Assembly (NCBI RefSeq): GCF_000275845.1
Contig: NW_006766903.1
Span: forward strand, 131,452-195,451
DNA from: Dichomitus squalens LYAD-421 SS1
Taxonomy: Eukaryota; Basidiomycota; Agaricomycetes; Polyporales; Polyporaceae
Direction: 5' to 3'
DNA: 64,000 bases
Under the pieces are notes generated by a model. That model was not told the DNA's origin and did no database searches. It saw nothing but the letters and a program-made list of their open reading frames with translations. Made by a program: the position numbers and the translations under genes. Below, in pieces: positions 22,950-33,879 of the stretch; position 1 is the first letter of the stretch, and every line of letters begins with the position of its first letter.

Positions 22950-25171
22950 ATTCGCGAGCTGTGATGTCATGGTGCAGTGGATGATTGACGTGATGCTCAG
23001 AAAGTGATTCCGTTGCATCAGCGTAACGACTCGGAGGCCGCTAGGCGCGAATGGCATCCAAGGTACTGATTTCTCGCCCATGTTCAGCGACGTTTCATGT
23101 TGAGTACGCTCTACAATCAATACTGTTTTCTCGCATGGTACCGCAGCACCGACGCGGGTGACCGGTCGACTTCAAGCACATCGGATACGAGGAACCGATC
23201 TCCCATGCGTCTGTTGTTGACAACTGGCTTCCCAATATTCGCCTCATGTCAAGCCGCCGCATTGCCGTCGGCCAATGGCTGTGGAGAAGTTTACATCGCT
23301 GTGGCGTGCCCCCGCGAGTCTTTCCGGCTGAATGTTCCTTAAATCCACTTCGGCTCCTCAGCTTCTGAAACTGCTTCTCCTCAGGCTTCCCGGATGCGGA
23401 CATACGCATGCTTTGGCCTCGCAATCGCAACCAGACGACGTTGACAATAAAACAGTACAGTGCAGTGAGGAGGAAGGGAGGAAGAGACGACGCGCGGCCC
23501 TCGAAGTGCCTCAATTCTACCAAAGCTCCTAAGGAGCTGAGCTCTGAGTGTCCGGCATGTCAGAAGCGAGCGAAGCGTGGTGGCAGGACGGAGCCGAACG
23601 CATCCTGGAACGACGACGAGCTACATCTCAATGTGCGATCATCGTTGATCGCCTCGATCGCCTTTAGGTGCATTATCCTTCCTATTGCCGCACAGTCGCC
23701 CCCCTACCACATGGACAACGCCACGCTGTCGCGGTACGTACTACCTGAGCGCCGCCGGTTTCGCGCTTTTGCGAGCAGCAATGGTTGAGACTAGCGGTTG
23801 ACGGGTTTCGTGCCTCCCGTTGACCCTCAGTGGACAAAATACACGAGCGGGAGATCTTGAGTGGTACCGTACCAGAAGGGAATACTGAGGCGACAGGATG
23901 GGTCCATCGAATGAGAAAATAGTGGCATTCCCGTGCTGGCAAGTCCCGGATCACATCTGGTGATCAACTGTGTTGTACGCCTTATGTGGATATATGCACT
24001 TGCTTATACATTACGGCTATGCAAGGTTCTCGTTCTGTCGAGACGTGGGAGCTGGTGGTAGTCAGAATCGCATGGTTTTACACACATCCAATCTCGTTAC
24101 TGTAGTAGAAACGCTTGGATCATCTAACGTGGGTAGACACCTTCCTCTCTCTTGATGGAACTTCCTTGATTAATGCAAACTAACTGGTCTTTGGCACGGC
24201 GAAGCAGGACCAATATTGGCATCAAAGTGATGTCTGGGAGCGGCGTGAACCGTCTTGGGCATTTATTGCACACAAGGAAGCTACACCTGAGACCTTGAAG
24301 ATGGGCCGCCAGAGAACATGACACGGTGCGTTGTCATATCCTCTATCGCGTCAATATCATTCGCCATGGTCCTCCTTCGTGAGGTTCGCCGTTGCGTCTC
24401 TCGCATGTGATGTGATAGCATGTTCCCGTTCATATAGCCATTAGTTCGAGCACATTGCATATAGGTCAGGAAACATGCGTCATGCCATCACAGGGAATGG
24501 TCTCTCTGAGAGCGTAGTGTATATATCATCGAGCGCGAACGCCCTCTCCCGACATCTGACAATGCTTCCCTAGGTCGATGGTTCAACGCTTCCCCTGTCA
24601 TCGGCACTCTGGGGACAAGGAAGCCTAGTGATCCAAACAGAAGGACTTCTATCGCGAATGATACTGGATGTCTGTAGCATAAATCTGTGTATTTCAAGAA
24701 GACCCCGACCTGTATGTGGACTGACACCGCCTCGTACTCGACCCAATGGACCTATCAGTGGCTTATACTGACGCAGTGATAATGGTCACCTTCGAGAACT
24801 GGAATTCGTGTCAAAATGTAGATTCCTGCTGGGATTCTGTCCGAGGAGTATTCGCTCTCGACAGTTAATTACCTGTTATCAGGCACTTCGACATCTATGG
24901 GATTCTTGCGCAGTAGGAATGGCACAGAAGCCAAAATCTCTGTCTACGGTGTTTTGATAGCATATTGAGTCAGAGGCATGGGGTCTCAGGGCTATTTCAG
25001 GGAGGCCACAGCCTCGTAACTATGTTTCATTGAAGCCAAGCTCATGCGCTGACTGCCCTCTACCTGGCTATCACATATTGAAAAGCTACATAAGACCCCA
25101 TCCTGCGCAGCGGTCTCCCACGTTTCCCGCTCAAGCGACGTCCTTCCTACAGAATTATTCCGTACGACCCA
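22950..25171. other. spacer; conserved 3' flank of type 2 BTB genes, otherwise nothing recognised
   Basis: From 22943 to about 23160 the sequence matches the DNA downstream of the type 2 copies near 31620-31830 and 46340-46560, including a CTCGCCCATGTTCAGC-like block at 23073. This marks the extent of the duplicated segment. No gene was found in 23160-25171. Confidence 0.5.
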
Positions 25172-27427
25172 ATGTCAGCTTCCGCCCCTCCCGATCTCTT
25201 GCTCCCGCAACCTGCTGTGGACAATACCGTAGGAGCATGGATAATCGGTGCTTTCTGCAGTGTGTCGTGAGTCTTGGTGCTTCACTTCCAATATGCCCCA
25301 CATCTGACCGGGGAAATCAGTCTGAGTGGTGTTGCCTACTTGCAAGCATACCGATACTGGCAGTCTTTCCCAAGAGATCCAAAGCTTATGAAGATTTGGG
25401 TGCGAAGAAATACACATGCCCCAACTCACTGCGCAACCCACTGACCCTGAATCATTGCACAACAAACTGACCCGATGATTCAGGTTGGAACTGTGATGTG
25501 AATCATCGGCTGCTTTCCCTTTTTTCCCGTCACTAAGCTTTGCGTTGTAGCACGCTGGAGACATTGTCGACCACTCTAGTTTTGCACACCAGGTAAGCTT
25601 GAATCTCTGCTTCCGTTCGTCCATTGCTCATGCTATTACTCAATAGCTATTATTACATTGTGACCCATTACTGGAATCCCCTCTTCCTATTTCTCGCTCC
25701 ACCTGTCTGGTAAGCACCATCGTGCTCCCTTCTCTTCAACTCTTAGCGCTCTGACCAATAGTCGGCCACAAGGTCTATCAAGGTATAAGCTCATAACTTG
25801 TGGCGATAATGTCGAATCTGACCTATTACAAAGATTTTTCCAGTCGTCGGAGTACGTCTGACATCATTCAATTTGACAGATGTTTGTACTCATGCTCATT
25901 CATTCCCTAACAGTTTGTCACAGGAATGGTGTGTCAATGGTCTGTGGGTTCTGTATAGCCTTAAGCGGCGAAGCTGTTTCCTAACAGTTATATCTGTGTT
26001 CAGCTTTTTTGCTAGGCGGGTGTGGATGAGTATGCTCTCCCCACATTTGCTGTCATACGAGACTCAGAGCTATGTTAGTGTCGAATAAATTTCGGCCTGT
26101 AGTAGTTGCAGTGGCGAGTATATTTTCTACATCATCTTGTCCTAAGCGCTCTCCTTGATAATTGAACGGACAGGCCTTGTTGATTATGGGATATGGCGGT
26201 GATACAGGACTTCTATATCATGCTACAACAGGAGCTAACTTGACCCACTCATTCAGGGTGCTACATTGGTGGGTCCATACGCAACTAGGTGATACTGAAA
26301 CTCATCGCCGTGCTGGTCAACGATCTGCTAGCAATCTCTGTGAAATTGTTGGTGTGCAACTTCATTGTCATGTTTCTGCTTTCTCACACGAGATGCTCGT
26401 AGGTCCCGGGCTCTGGCTCTACTGGAGATACTGGATCTTCCTGTACGACGGCTTCTACATATGTGTTACCTCCCTAGATACTTAGCAATGTATGGTTCGG
26501 CAGTGGCTAATCCCCGCTTGCTCGACCATCCAGATGGGGGCAGATGCCTCTATCACGGGCTCTCTTGTCTACATTCTGGGTCATCTCCGCACGGGATTCA
26601 AAAGGTTGTGGACGCCCAACTACTTCTATGCGAATTTTACATACTGATCAAATTGTACGGTACAGGACAGACGCTACACTTGATCTTCTCATCGCATATG
26701 CACTCAGCACAGGTGAGCGCATTGCTGATGCAAAAGGATAGTCCGGTCTCATCTCCACCCAGGTCTCATCACTTGGTATCTTGCATACATATAGCATCGT
26801 CGGTAAGAAGCTGACATGGTTGTCGTAGCATGTTTCACATAGTGAACGTCATAGCTGTGAGCACTCCACTCCATGTGCTAGCATTCATCAGTTCACAGTA
26901 GGCATCGTGGCTCGTAGTCAATCGTCTGGCAACATAACCTCATTTGGATTGTGCCCGTAGTTATCCTCTTCAAACGTAGGTCTTCGATTCGCTAGCCGGT
27001 GACCAGGACTTGTGACTGATCATCGCACCTGTCATAGTATATGCGAACAACTTTCTTGTTGCGTGAGTATCACTGGAGTCGCGTATTTAAGCAGTACAAC
27101 TTATCATAGTTTAGGTTGAACTCGCGCAAGGCTCTCGGATTCATGACAGACGAGGATGAAAGCGAAGCAACCTCCTCGCGGGGCGGGCTTGCTCTCGTAA
27201 ATGTATCCACGCCAGGCCTAGTACGCTCCCATCTTCGTTGACATCGAGGGGAGTTGACCGAACTCATCATATAGTGGCACGGGAACTTGGATGGACGTGG
27301 GACACATCGCCTGCCTGTTGTGCCGCTCAGAAATTTCCAGCACACGACTTCTGAGATGCATTCAGACTCGGTTGATCTGGACGTCAAAGCCGCATCGACG
27401 TCGAACGACGTTCTACACATTGCATAA
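25172..27427 (+). CDS. DUF6534 multi-pass membrane protein (copy B, intact)
   Basis: It has the same 22-exon plan as copy A and gives 343 aa. Exon lengths match one for one in 18 of the 22 exons; the first, the 15th and the last two differ. Sequence marks are 'DNTVGAWIIGAFCSV', 'YLQAYRYWQSFPRDPK', 'YYYIVTHYWNPLFLFLAPP', 'FFARRVWM', 'WLIPACSTIQMGADASITGS', 'RTDATLDLLIAYALSTG' and 'ALNSRKALG'. Exon 6 (25773-25782) is 10 nt, exon 12 (26257-26268) 12 nt and exon 17 (26763-26775) 13 nt. The intron after exon 10 (donor at 26114) begins GCGAGT instead of GT. Copy C has GC at the same site. The C-terminal tail ends 'NDVLHIA', close to copy C. Confidence 0.92.
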
Positions 27428-28435
27428 TTCCCTGGGTGTAGCATAGGGGGTCACTATTCGTGCACCTGGTGCTAGTAGATCGTTATTTAGGTCCGTTTCA
27501 AGCTCTGAGAAATTGAAAGTCGCATGTAAGATTAGGTATGAACGAAGCACAGCGGTGCCCCTCATTCTCCTCGCTGCAACGTTGTGCTGCTCGCCCTCCG
27601 CCTTCACCCATTGCACAGTAACGGCTGCAAAGGAGTTCATCACCCCAGGCCAGATTTCGTGGTCCGTCTGTCGCACACCAAAATCGATACGGCCTCCGAG
27701 GGGGAGGCGACTTCGTTTTTATCGGTCCACTAGGGGTTGGTGTGTCGCCGAACGTGGAGAAAGCTCGCATCGACGAGCTATTGATACGGCAGTAGCATCG
27801 CTATCAAAGGCGTCGGGGGAGACCCAATGTTGTTTGGTCCTCCCAGCTACGCCGCTCGTGTGGCCGCTGACTGTAACGGGAAAAGGGGGTCGAGCATTTC
27901 GTCGCGCAATCTCGGCTGCAAAGCTGAACGCGTAAATTCGTCGACATCGAACAATGATAAGCGCCCTGATGGGCATGTCGACAATCGGTGGAACACCAGT
28001 CCCGCTCGTGCTGGAGACTGCGATGCCATATGGAAGCTGAGTGAAGGGACCTGTATAGATCCAGGTAAACGACTCGGAAATCAATGGGCACAGAGGAAGG
28101 GGTGGCACAGAATGCGCTAGGAAGCATTGCTGTCACCGCTTAGCGGCTTTCATCGCTTACTCGAAGCGTACCGGGGCTGAGGCTGAAGACATAGCTGAGC
28201 CTGTCATCTCAGTGAGCGGCACATGATAGGGGAGGGTGAAGCCCGATTGTTTACCTCTCGAGATATCATTCCGCGTTTTTCCTGTTGTATGATGAAGCAA
28301 GGCCAGGGCTATTGTGGACATCGGGGTGCGCGCAGCGGTAGGACTATACTTGCCGACGTAGGGAGAGAGCTCGAGCCAGACGGAATATTAGTCTCGGAGA
28401 GTCCAACCAAGGTTTTATGGCATACATAATCCGAA
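27428..28435. other. spacer with weak similarity to the 19.3-20.4 kb spacer
   Basis: The block around 27700-27830, with 'GGCGACTTCGT' and 'GGGGGAGACCCA' motifs, resembles 19580-19720. No gene can be supported on either strand. Confidence 0.35.
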
Positions 28436-28872
28436 TCCACGTCGCAACCCTCTATCGCTCAAATCACACGGACAAGGCTCGCTGCCTCGACATCCCCGTG
28501 ACGAACGGATCCCATGCTCGCACTTCGCCAGGCCGTGGTGCGTCAACCAGCGAAGAGCGACCTCCGCGAGTGTAATCCATGCTTCTCTACAAGTTCGGTG
28601 GCCTGGATCTTGGCAAACGCGCGGAAGTTGAGTTTGATCCGACACCGACGGCCTTGCGACCTGGCCTGGGGCGTGTTCCGACAGGCACACCAGACCACCC
28701 CAGTGTTGTCCTGTGGGGAAGGGTAGCCGCCTGTGAAGAAGCCCCCTCCCGCTACGCGCGCTGTTGCAGATCCTGTCAGCCCAGCATCTCGCCGTGCTCT
28801 TTGCGTACAAGGAGGAGATGCGGACGCACTGTATTGCCGTGTCCCTGGTCTGGAATCTACCACGATAGTCAC
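28436..28872 (-). pseudogene. AKR7-like (aflatoxin aldehyde reductase type) pseudogene fragment
   Basis: One minus-strand frame reads 'GGFFTGGYPSPQDN' and 'FAKIQATELVEKHG'. The next part, 'TLAEVALRWLTHHG', sits in another frame after a single missing base just after 'VEKHG' (near 28580). These are the 'GGFFTG.Y' and 'LAEVALRWL.HHS' segments of AKR7-type reductases. The catalytic N-terminal half is absent. It is a different subfamily from the intact reductase at 9.0-10.9 kb. Confidence 0.75.
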
Positions 28873-29584
28873 GTATTGGACGTCGTTGCATCAGCGGACT
28901 ATTCGTGCGTTGATGTACCAGGAAATACTTACAGCGCTACTGTCCAGATAGTACGCTTAAGGTAGAGAACTCAGAGCGAAGCGCTATGAGCTACCATGTT
29001 GAAGGGTCGCCGGCAAGCAGCCAAAGACGACCGGAGATGTGATGATGCCCCAGTAGGGGAATGGAGAGGTGAAGGAGAAACGCTCACTGAATAGGCGAAT
29101 ATGACGAGCTTGGCAGACGTATTGGCATTTCCCTGTATGGGAAGGGTCCGGAGCAACGCACAATGAAGCAGCAAGACACGTCTTGAGGTAATATCCTATC
29201 ACACCATCTCAATTCCGAGAAGTCCAGCTAAGGACGGAGCTAGTTCGTGATAGAACTCTTCATGCTGCTTCGTCCGCCCGTTCCTCGCCTTTGCATCTCC
29301 ACCTCTTCCTCAGTAACAGTTTCGGATACGTACACAACCTCAAGAATACGGGGACTCAATTCGCACCTCTCAGGCACCGCGTCACCGCGGTGTCCCCTCT
29401 CATATCGCACCCGAGCTGCCGCGGGATGACAGGATCTCAATACTTGCGGTAGTGTCCCTGCCCCAACGTGTATCCGATATTGAAGGATGAATGAGTGGTA
29501 TTGTGGACTGTCAGGGGAGGAGAGCAAGGGTGTCCGAGGAGGGTGGCAGATATCGCAGGGAAGATATGGGATGCGAGGTTGGCT

Positions 29585-29850
29585 GATGAAGCGGACCCAC
29601 GAGATGCGGTGTTGCAGATGCTGCCAGAGATGCTAGCTCCCGACTGGAGTCCAAGGATGAGAGAGCAGCGCAGATACGACCTGAGCAACATCACAGACGG
29701 CCGCAGAGGGTGGCATTGGCAGCTGCGAGATCGGAGGCGGTCGACTCGGACGCCTCACCGGCCCGGTCTGTCCCCGCCCATAACGGCCACGACCACATGG
29801 CGTTATGTCACGCTATCTGAAGCGCCTGAAATTCGAGGATTCGTGCCAGG
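29585..29850 (+). repeat. R1 repeat, copy in unit 3
   Basis: It starts with the GCAGATGCTGCCAGAGATGCTAGCTCCC core and ends with a CACATGGCGTTATGTCACGCT-like block. It shares both ends with the copies at 20.8 and 43.7 kb. A 184 aa ORF runs across it (29495-30049), but the other copies do not preserve that frame. Confidence 0.55.
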
Positions 29851-30159
29851 CCGTGAGACCATAGCATTGATTGCTTACCCCTCCTCTCGAGATATGAGTG
29901 CTTGTGCTCTGAGCGTTCCTCAAACATCTGGGTGGACACTGGCAGGTCAAGGCTCCCTGAACCTCCTCGTGGATTGGCCCGTCATCCGGGACAGCTTGAG
30001 CTCAACTTCTCGCAACGGCGATATTGACATTAACAGACCAGATTCTTAGGATTTTGGACGCTTTGTGACTGCGGGTGCGTCCCAGCGGGGGGCATGTGCT
30101 CACACGGCCTTTTGACTCATTACGTTCCCCAGACCATGGTCCTCGCATGCGTCGCTAAA

Positions 30160-30720
30160 GCTTGGACAGCCATCTCCGCATGCATTGGGCAGGCAAACAA
30201 GTACTAGGTCGACCACGTCCTCGATGCATGGGTGGACTACCTCCACGACGTCTCCCCGTGCGACCTCGACGCTCACCTCTGTTCCATGCCCCGCAGCCCT
30301 GCCTGTACCCGAACATGCTTGCGCTATTGGTATGAACCGTTCGCACTTCTCCCCGACGGCCGCATATGGCGTTCTCTAGAGCCTCAAACACCATGAAGGT
30401 TAGGGTGAGCATTCTAGGTTCGCAGCTCGCATCAACGTTTGGCACGGAGTCGGTACTCAAGAGACGCCCCCCTCGCTCAAGCTCGCCCTATGTTGCACAC
30501 GAAGGTCCCCCTCGCTCAAGAGCCTATCCTGCACGATTCCCCAGCTCTCCCCGAGCCTTTCTTTGGCGCACGTCGCGGTTGCGGTGACAGGCGTGCACCG
30601 GGGAGACGACAGCTGCAAGTTTGTTCGAGGAGCAGGAGATTGGGGGCAGAGGCAGACTCTTTGCTGATTTAGCCTCTGTGCGAAACTGGCGGAGGAGATG
30701 CAGCTCATGCGTTTCAGGTG
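30160..30720 (+). pseudogene. BTB type 1 pseudogene (unit 3)
   Basis: The stretch 'AISACIGQANKY' - stop - 'VDHVLDAWVDYLHDVSPCDLD' aligns with 'TISACIRLGHKYQIDDIVEA' of the intact gene at 12.6 kb. The 'VDYL.DVSPCDLD' block is shared with the pseudogene at 45.2 kb, so both derive from one ancestor. It has multiple stops and a local duplication of a CCCCCTCGCTCAAG block (30467-30520). The first exon is missing. Confidence 0.7.
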
Positions 30721-30961
30721 AGTCTGTCCCGCGACACGCGATTTGTGACATATTGAAACTGACACGAAGCTGAGAAGATATATGTTGCGTTTGAAATGCT
30801 CCGCTCGAGTCCAAGGGCACCACAGGATAAGAAGGTTACACGACGCCTGCTACCGCGGCTCAAGTCGCTCGGTGCGCACCACTATATGCTCATGCGTCCT
30901 TCGTCACTGCGCAAGCTACCCTCCTCTCGTTCTGCATCATCTCGACCTATCCGACGCCCTC

Positions 30962-31690
30962 CGTATTGTCTTCTGCTCCACTCGGCGGTATCCACACCAT
31001 CGTCATGCGGCGCGAAACCTTTGAACCCTGCCATTATCAGACCCTCCCCACCACCCGCAACTCCGTGCTCTTTGCAATCATTGTCGAATATCTACTCAAA
31101 CTCGCCGCTCTTGTCTCAGGCCGTGCACTCGACAATGGACCTCGCGATCGCCAAGCGAAGTCTCCTCGCGGCTGCGCGATATGGACTGGGGACGCCATCG
31201 AGACGGCGGACCTACACGACGTGGTAAGAGGGAAACTGCCGGAGGGGATCGAGGCGCGAGGATGGCAGCGTTGCGTCGGCGCAGAAAGGCCTCCCTGTCT
31301 TCGCTTACGCGCGTGATGTCGTATTCACGTATGTCCATACTTGCCTTAATATATACAGCACACTGACATGACGACTCCAGATTCATATGCAGTACACTTA
31401 TGCCAGTTCCTGGAGAGACGGAGGGCATGTCGCAATCATCTGTGTTGGTACAGCTCTCCTATCCTTCTCGAGCTCCTGCTATATCCATCTCATCCAACCG
31501 ATGCGCCAGGATTCCGAACGAGTCAAGAGATCCTGAATGCAGACGTAACGATAGTTTCTTCGAAAAAAGACATACTGGAGGGCGGACGGAAGCCTAAAAA
31601 ATTCAAGAGCATAGCCGGGGTGAGTAGGTCTGCGAGCGGGGATTTTCTGGTGAAACGGATGATTGACGTGGTGCTCAGAGATGCTCCCGT
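30962..31690 (+). pseudogene. BTB type 2 pseudogene (unit 3)
   Basis: It aligns along most of the intact gene at 21.7 kb: 'RRETFEPCHYQT', 'LFAIIVEYLLKLA', 'VVRGKLPEGIEARG' and 'GLPVFAYARDVVFT', then a well-kept GTATGT...CTCCAG intron (31329-31381) and 'FICSTLMPVPGE'. Internal deletions and frame changes remove parts of the BTB core and shorten exon 2. The intron shows where the ancestral splice was, which makes the shifted splice of the intact copy noticeable. Confidence 0.75.
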
Positions 31691-31699
31691 CCCATCCGT

Positions 31700-33879
31700 G
31701 TACCGAGGCCTCTCGGCGCGGATGGCATGTAGTATACCACTCTACGGCCCATATTCAGCGACGTGTGATGTTGAACATGCTCCACGTTGGATACCGTTCT
31801 GTCGCATACTACTGTAGCATCAACGTGGGCGGGCGCTCGTTGCCGACTGTTCAGCTCATTGAGCCCCCGCCGCCGCGGCCAATTAGGGGCTCTCGACAGG
31901 GTGATCATGCGGAAGTGCAGGTAGCTTACGAGTACCATGCTCGCAACATCTTCTCTATCGCCATTATAGGCTCGCGCTCTATGACCAGAATAATTACGAG
32001 CAGTCAGGTCTTCCATGGCGTACCTACCAACCCTTTGTTCTTGCCCTTAGTCGCAAGCAACTGGTTTCCGAAAGCTACGTATCCTACGTATCAATCATCC
32101 CACTGCGCCTTTGTGATCTGACTCCCCGGTAGGCCCCTGGATAACGCGAAGTCCTCTGTTCGCCTCTCGCACTCGGAAGAACATCTCTCAAAGCTCGAGA
32201 CCGTTGGCTGATGAATGTGGCATCGCGACATCGAGTTCATATCCCAGTTTATAGCAAAATAATCCGAGTCCATCGCGTCGGCATTGTTCTCTGCGGTGTT
32301 TTTCACAAGTTCTATTATTGCCTTGCTCGCAGATCTCGGCATATTCCCATGTATGATCGAGCATATCATCCTTCTTGCATTCTGACTGCTCGCAACAGTC
32401 TCCTGATCCTTCGCCACAGCTTCGCTCGAATCTTATTGTGTGCGTTGCACCAGATGAGGGAACACGCGGCAGATAGCCTCAGGCGTTCTTGTTCCTGATC
32501 ACCGTAGTGCGGATACCGTTAAGGGTGCTAATGAGCACCGCTTCATCTCGACAATGCCAGATGCTTCTCTAGAACGTCGGCTGACGCTTGGGGGCTGGAT
32601 GCTCTCAAGAGAAGGGCCACTCCATGATTGTATCACAGCTCTTGATGAACAGGCTGCGATGCTTTGGTTCTCAGATGCTGAAATCCACGAGCATCCTCTT
32701 CACTCCTTCTCACACTTACTACTGTCGAAGCCATGATGGCATCCTGGATCGGTGGTGTTGACCTTTCCCCCTCATCACGATCATCATCTCACGGGCTCGA
32801 CCAGGGGAGCATACTTACACATTAGCTTCATTCCCTCCGTTCTCGAATTATATCGTCTCATAGGGCTCCGATCGTATCTCAGTCCCAGTATGAATGCAGG
32901 TACTAGACGCGGATTACCAGAGCGCGATTCTCATCATTGTCAATCTGTCATCGTGCGTGCTTCTATTTAATCCACGCTTTTCCAGGTCGCAGCTGTCATT
33001 TCGGTATTATAATTCTATTAATATACTAGAATGGACACGCTGTGTGCTAAGGGACGCTTGAATCCTATTCCTGTACTGAAGCTCGGATAGCATTGGAAGT
33101 CCCAGTGGCGCAAAAGATGTCCGCTCTGATGAATCCTGTGATGTAGGGATTCACATTCCGATTTTCCTCAGTATGAGCGGCCTAGGCCTCTCGGGATGGT
33201 ATTTTACTTATAAATTGTCCTTGTGTGATACCTGTTGGGCTACGCCGAGGTGTCAGTACAGTATCAATTGCAAGTTAACTACGTGAATGACCAGCATATA
33301 GGTCGAAATCACATCACTCGTCGTGCATGCTCACGTCACCAGAATACTTCAGACGTTCTGTCTCGACATAATACCGGTGCATTCGCACGCCATCACTTGA
33401 ACTGATCTCTATCAAGTCAATTCATTTCTCTGTGGTTCACACCGCTTGGGATGTCAAGAGTATCAAACAAGACGCAGGTCTCCCAGCTGTACAAATTTAT
33501 TTGGAAGGTAACGAATCTTGTACCTGGATGCCTCATGCCGGCGGGGCATAGAGCGCACATAGGGATCCCCCTGTGATGCCAGGAACTGGGTGCAGCGGGA
33601 ATACGACATGGTCGATGGTCGAGAACTTCTGAGTGATGGTGTAGAAGCTACACTCCTTGATTGTAGGTAGTAGATGCGATGGGTAGTGGCCTATCTGCGC
33701 CAGTCAATGGGCAGAATTCCGGGATCTGATTTCCACTGTCAAGCTGTCCTATTCTCCTTAACTCCAATTCGATGAAGAAAGAACTGCATGCTATCACGGT
33801 AATATTACCCACCAGGCTACATAAGACCCGGTCCGTGTTCAAGCACTGCGTGTCCAGAGCTTGGACGACGACCTTCCCA
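31700..33879. other. spacer, no supported gene
   Basis: The first ~130 nt continue the conserved 3' flank of type 2 BTB copies. The remainder is AT-richer than the genes and holds only short unrelated ORFs. Confidence 0.45.

Noticed and set aside
22902..23120. Minus-strand ORF seen downstream of each BTB type 2 copy
   Set aside because: It is simply antisense of the duplicated 3' flank; frames differ between copies beyond a short block.
29495..30049. 184-codon ORF over the unit 3 R1 copy
   Set aside because: Other R1 copies do not preserve this frame, so coding is not supported.
30440..30530. Possible tandem repeat array
   Set aside because: Only two copies of a CCCCCTCGCTCAAG block; a local duplication inside a pseudogene, not an array.
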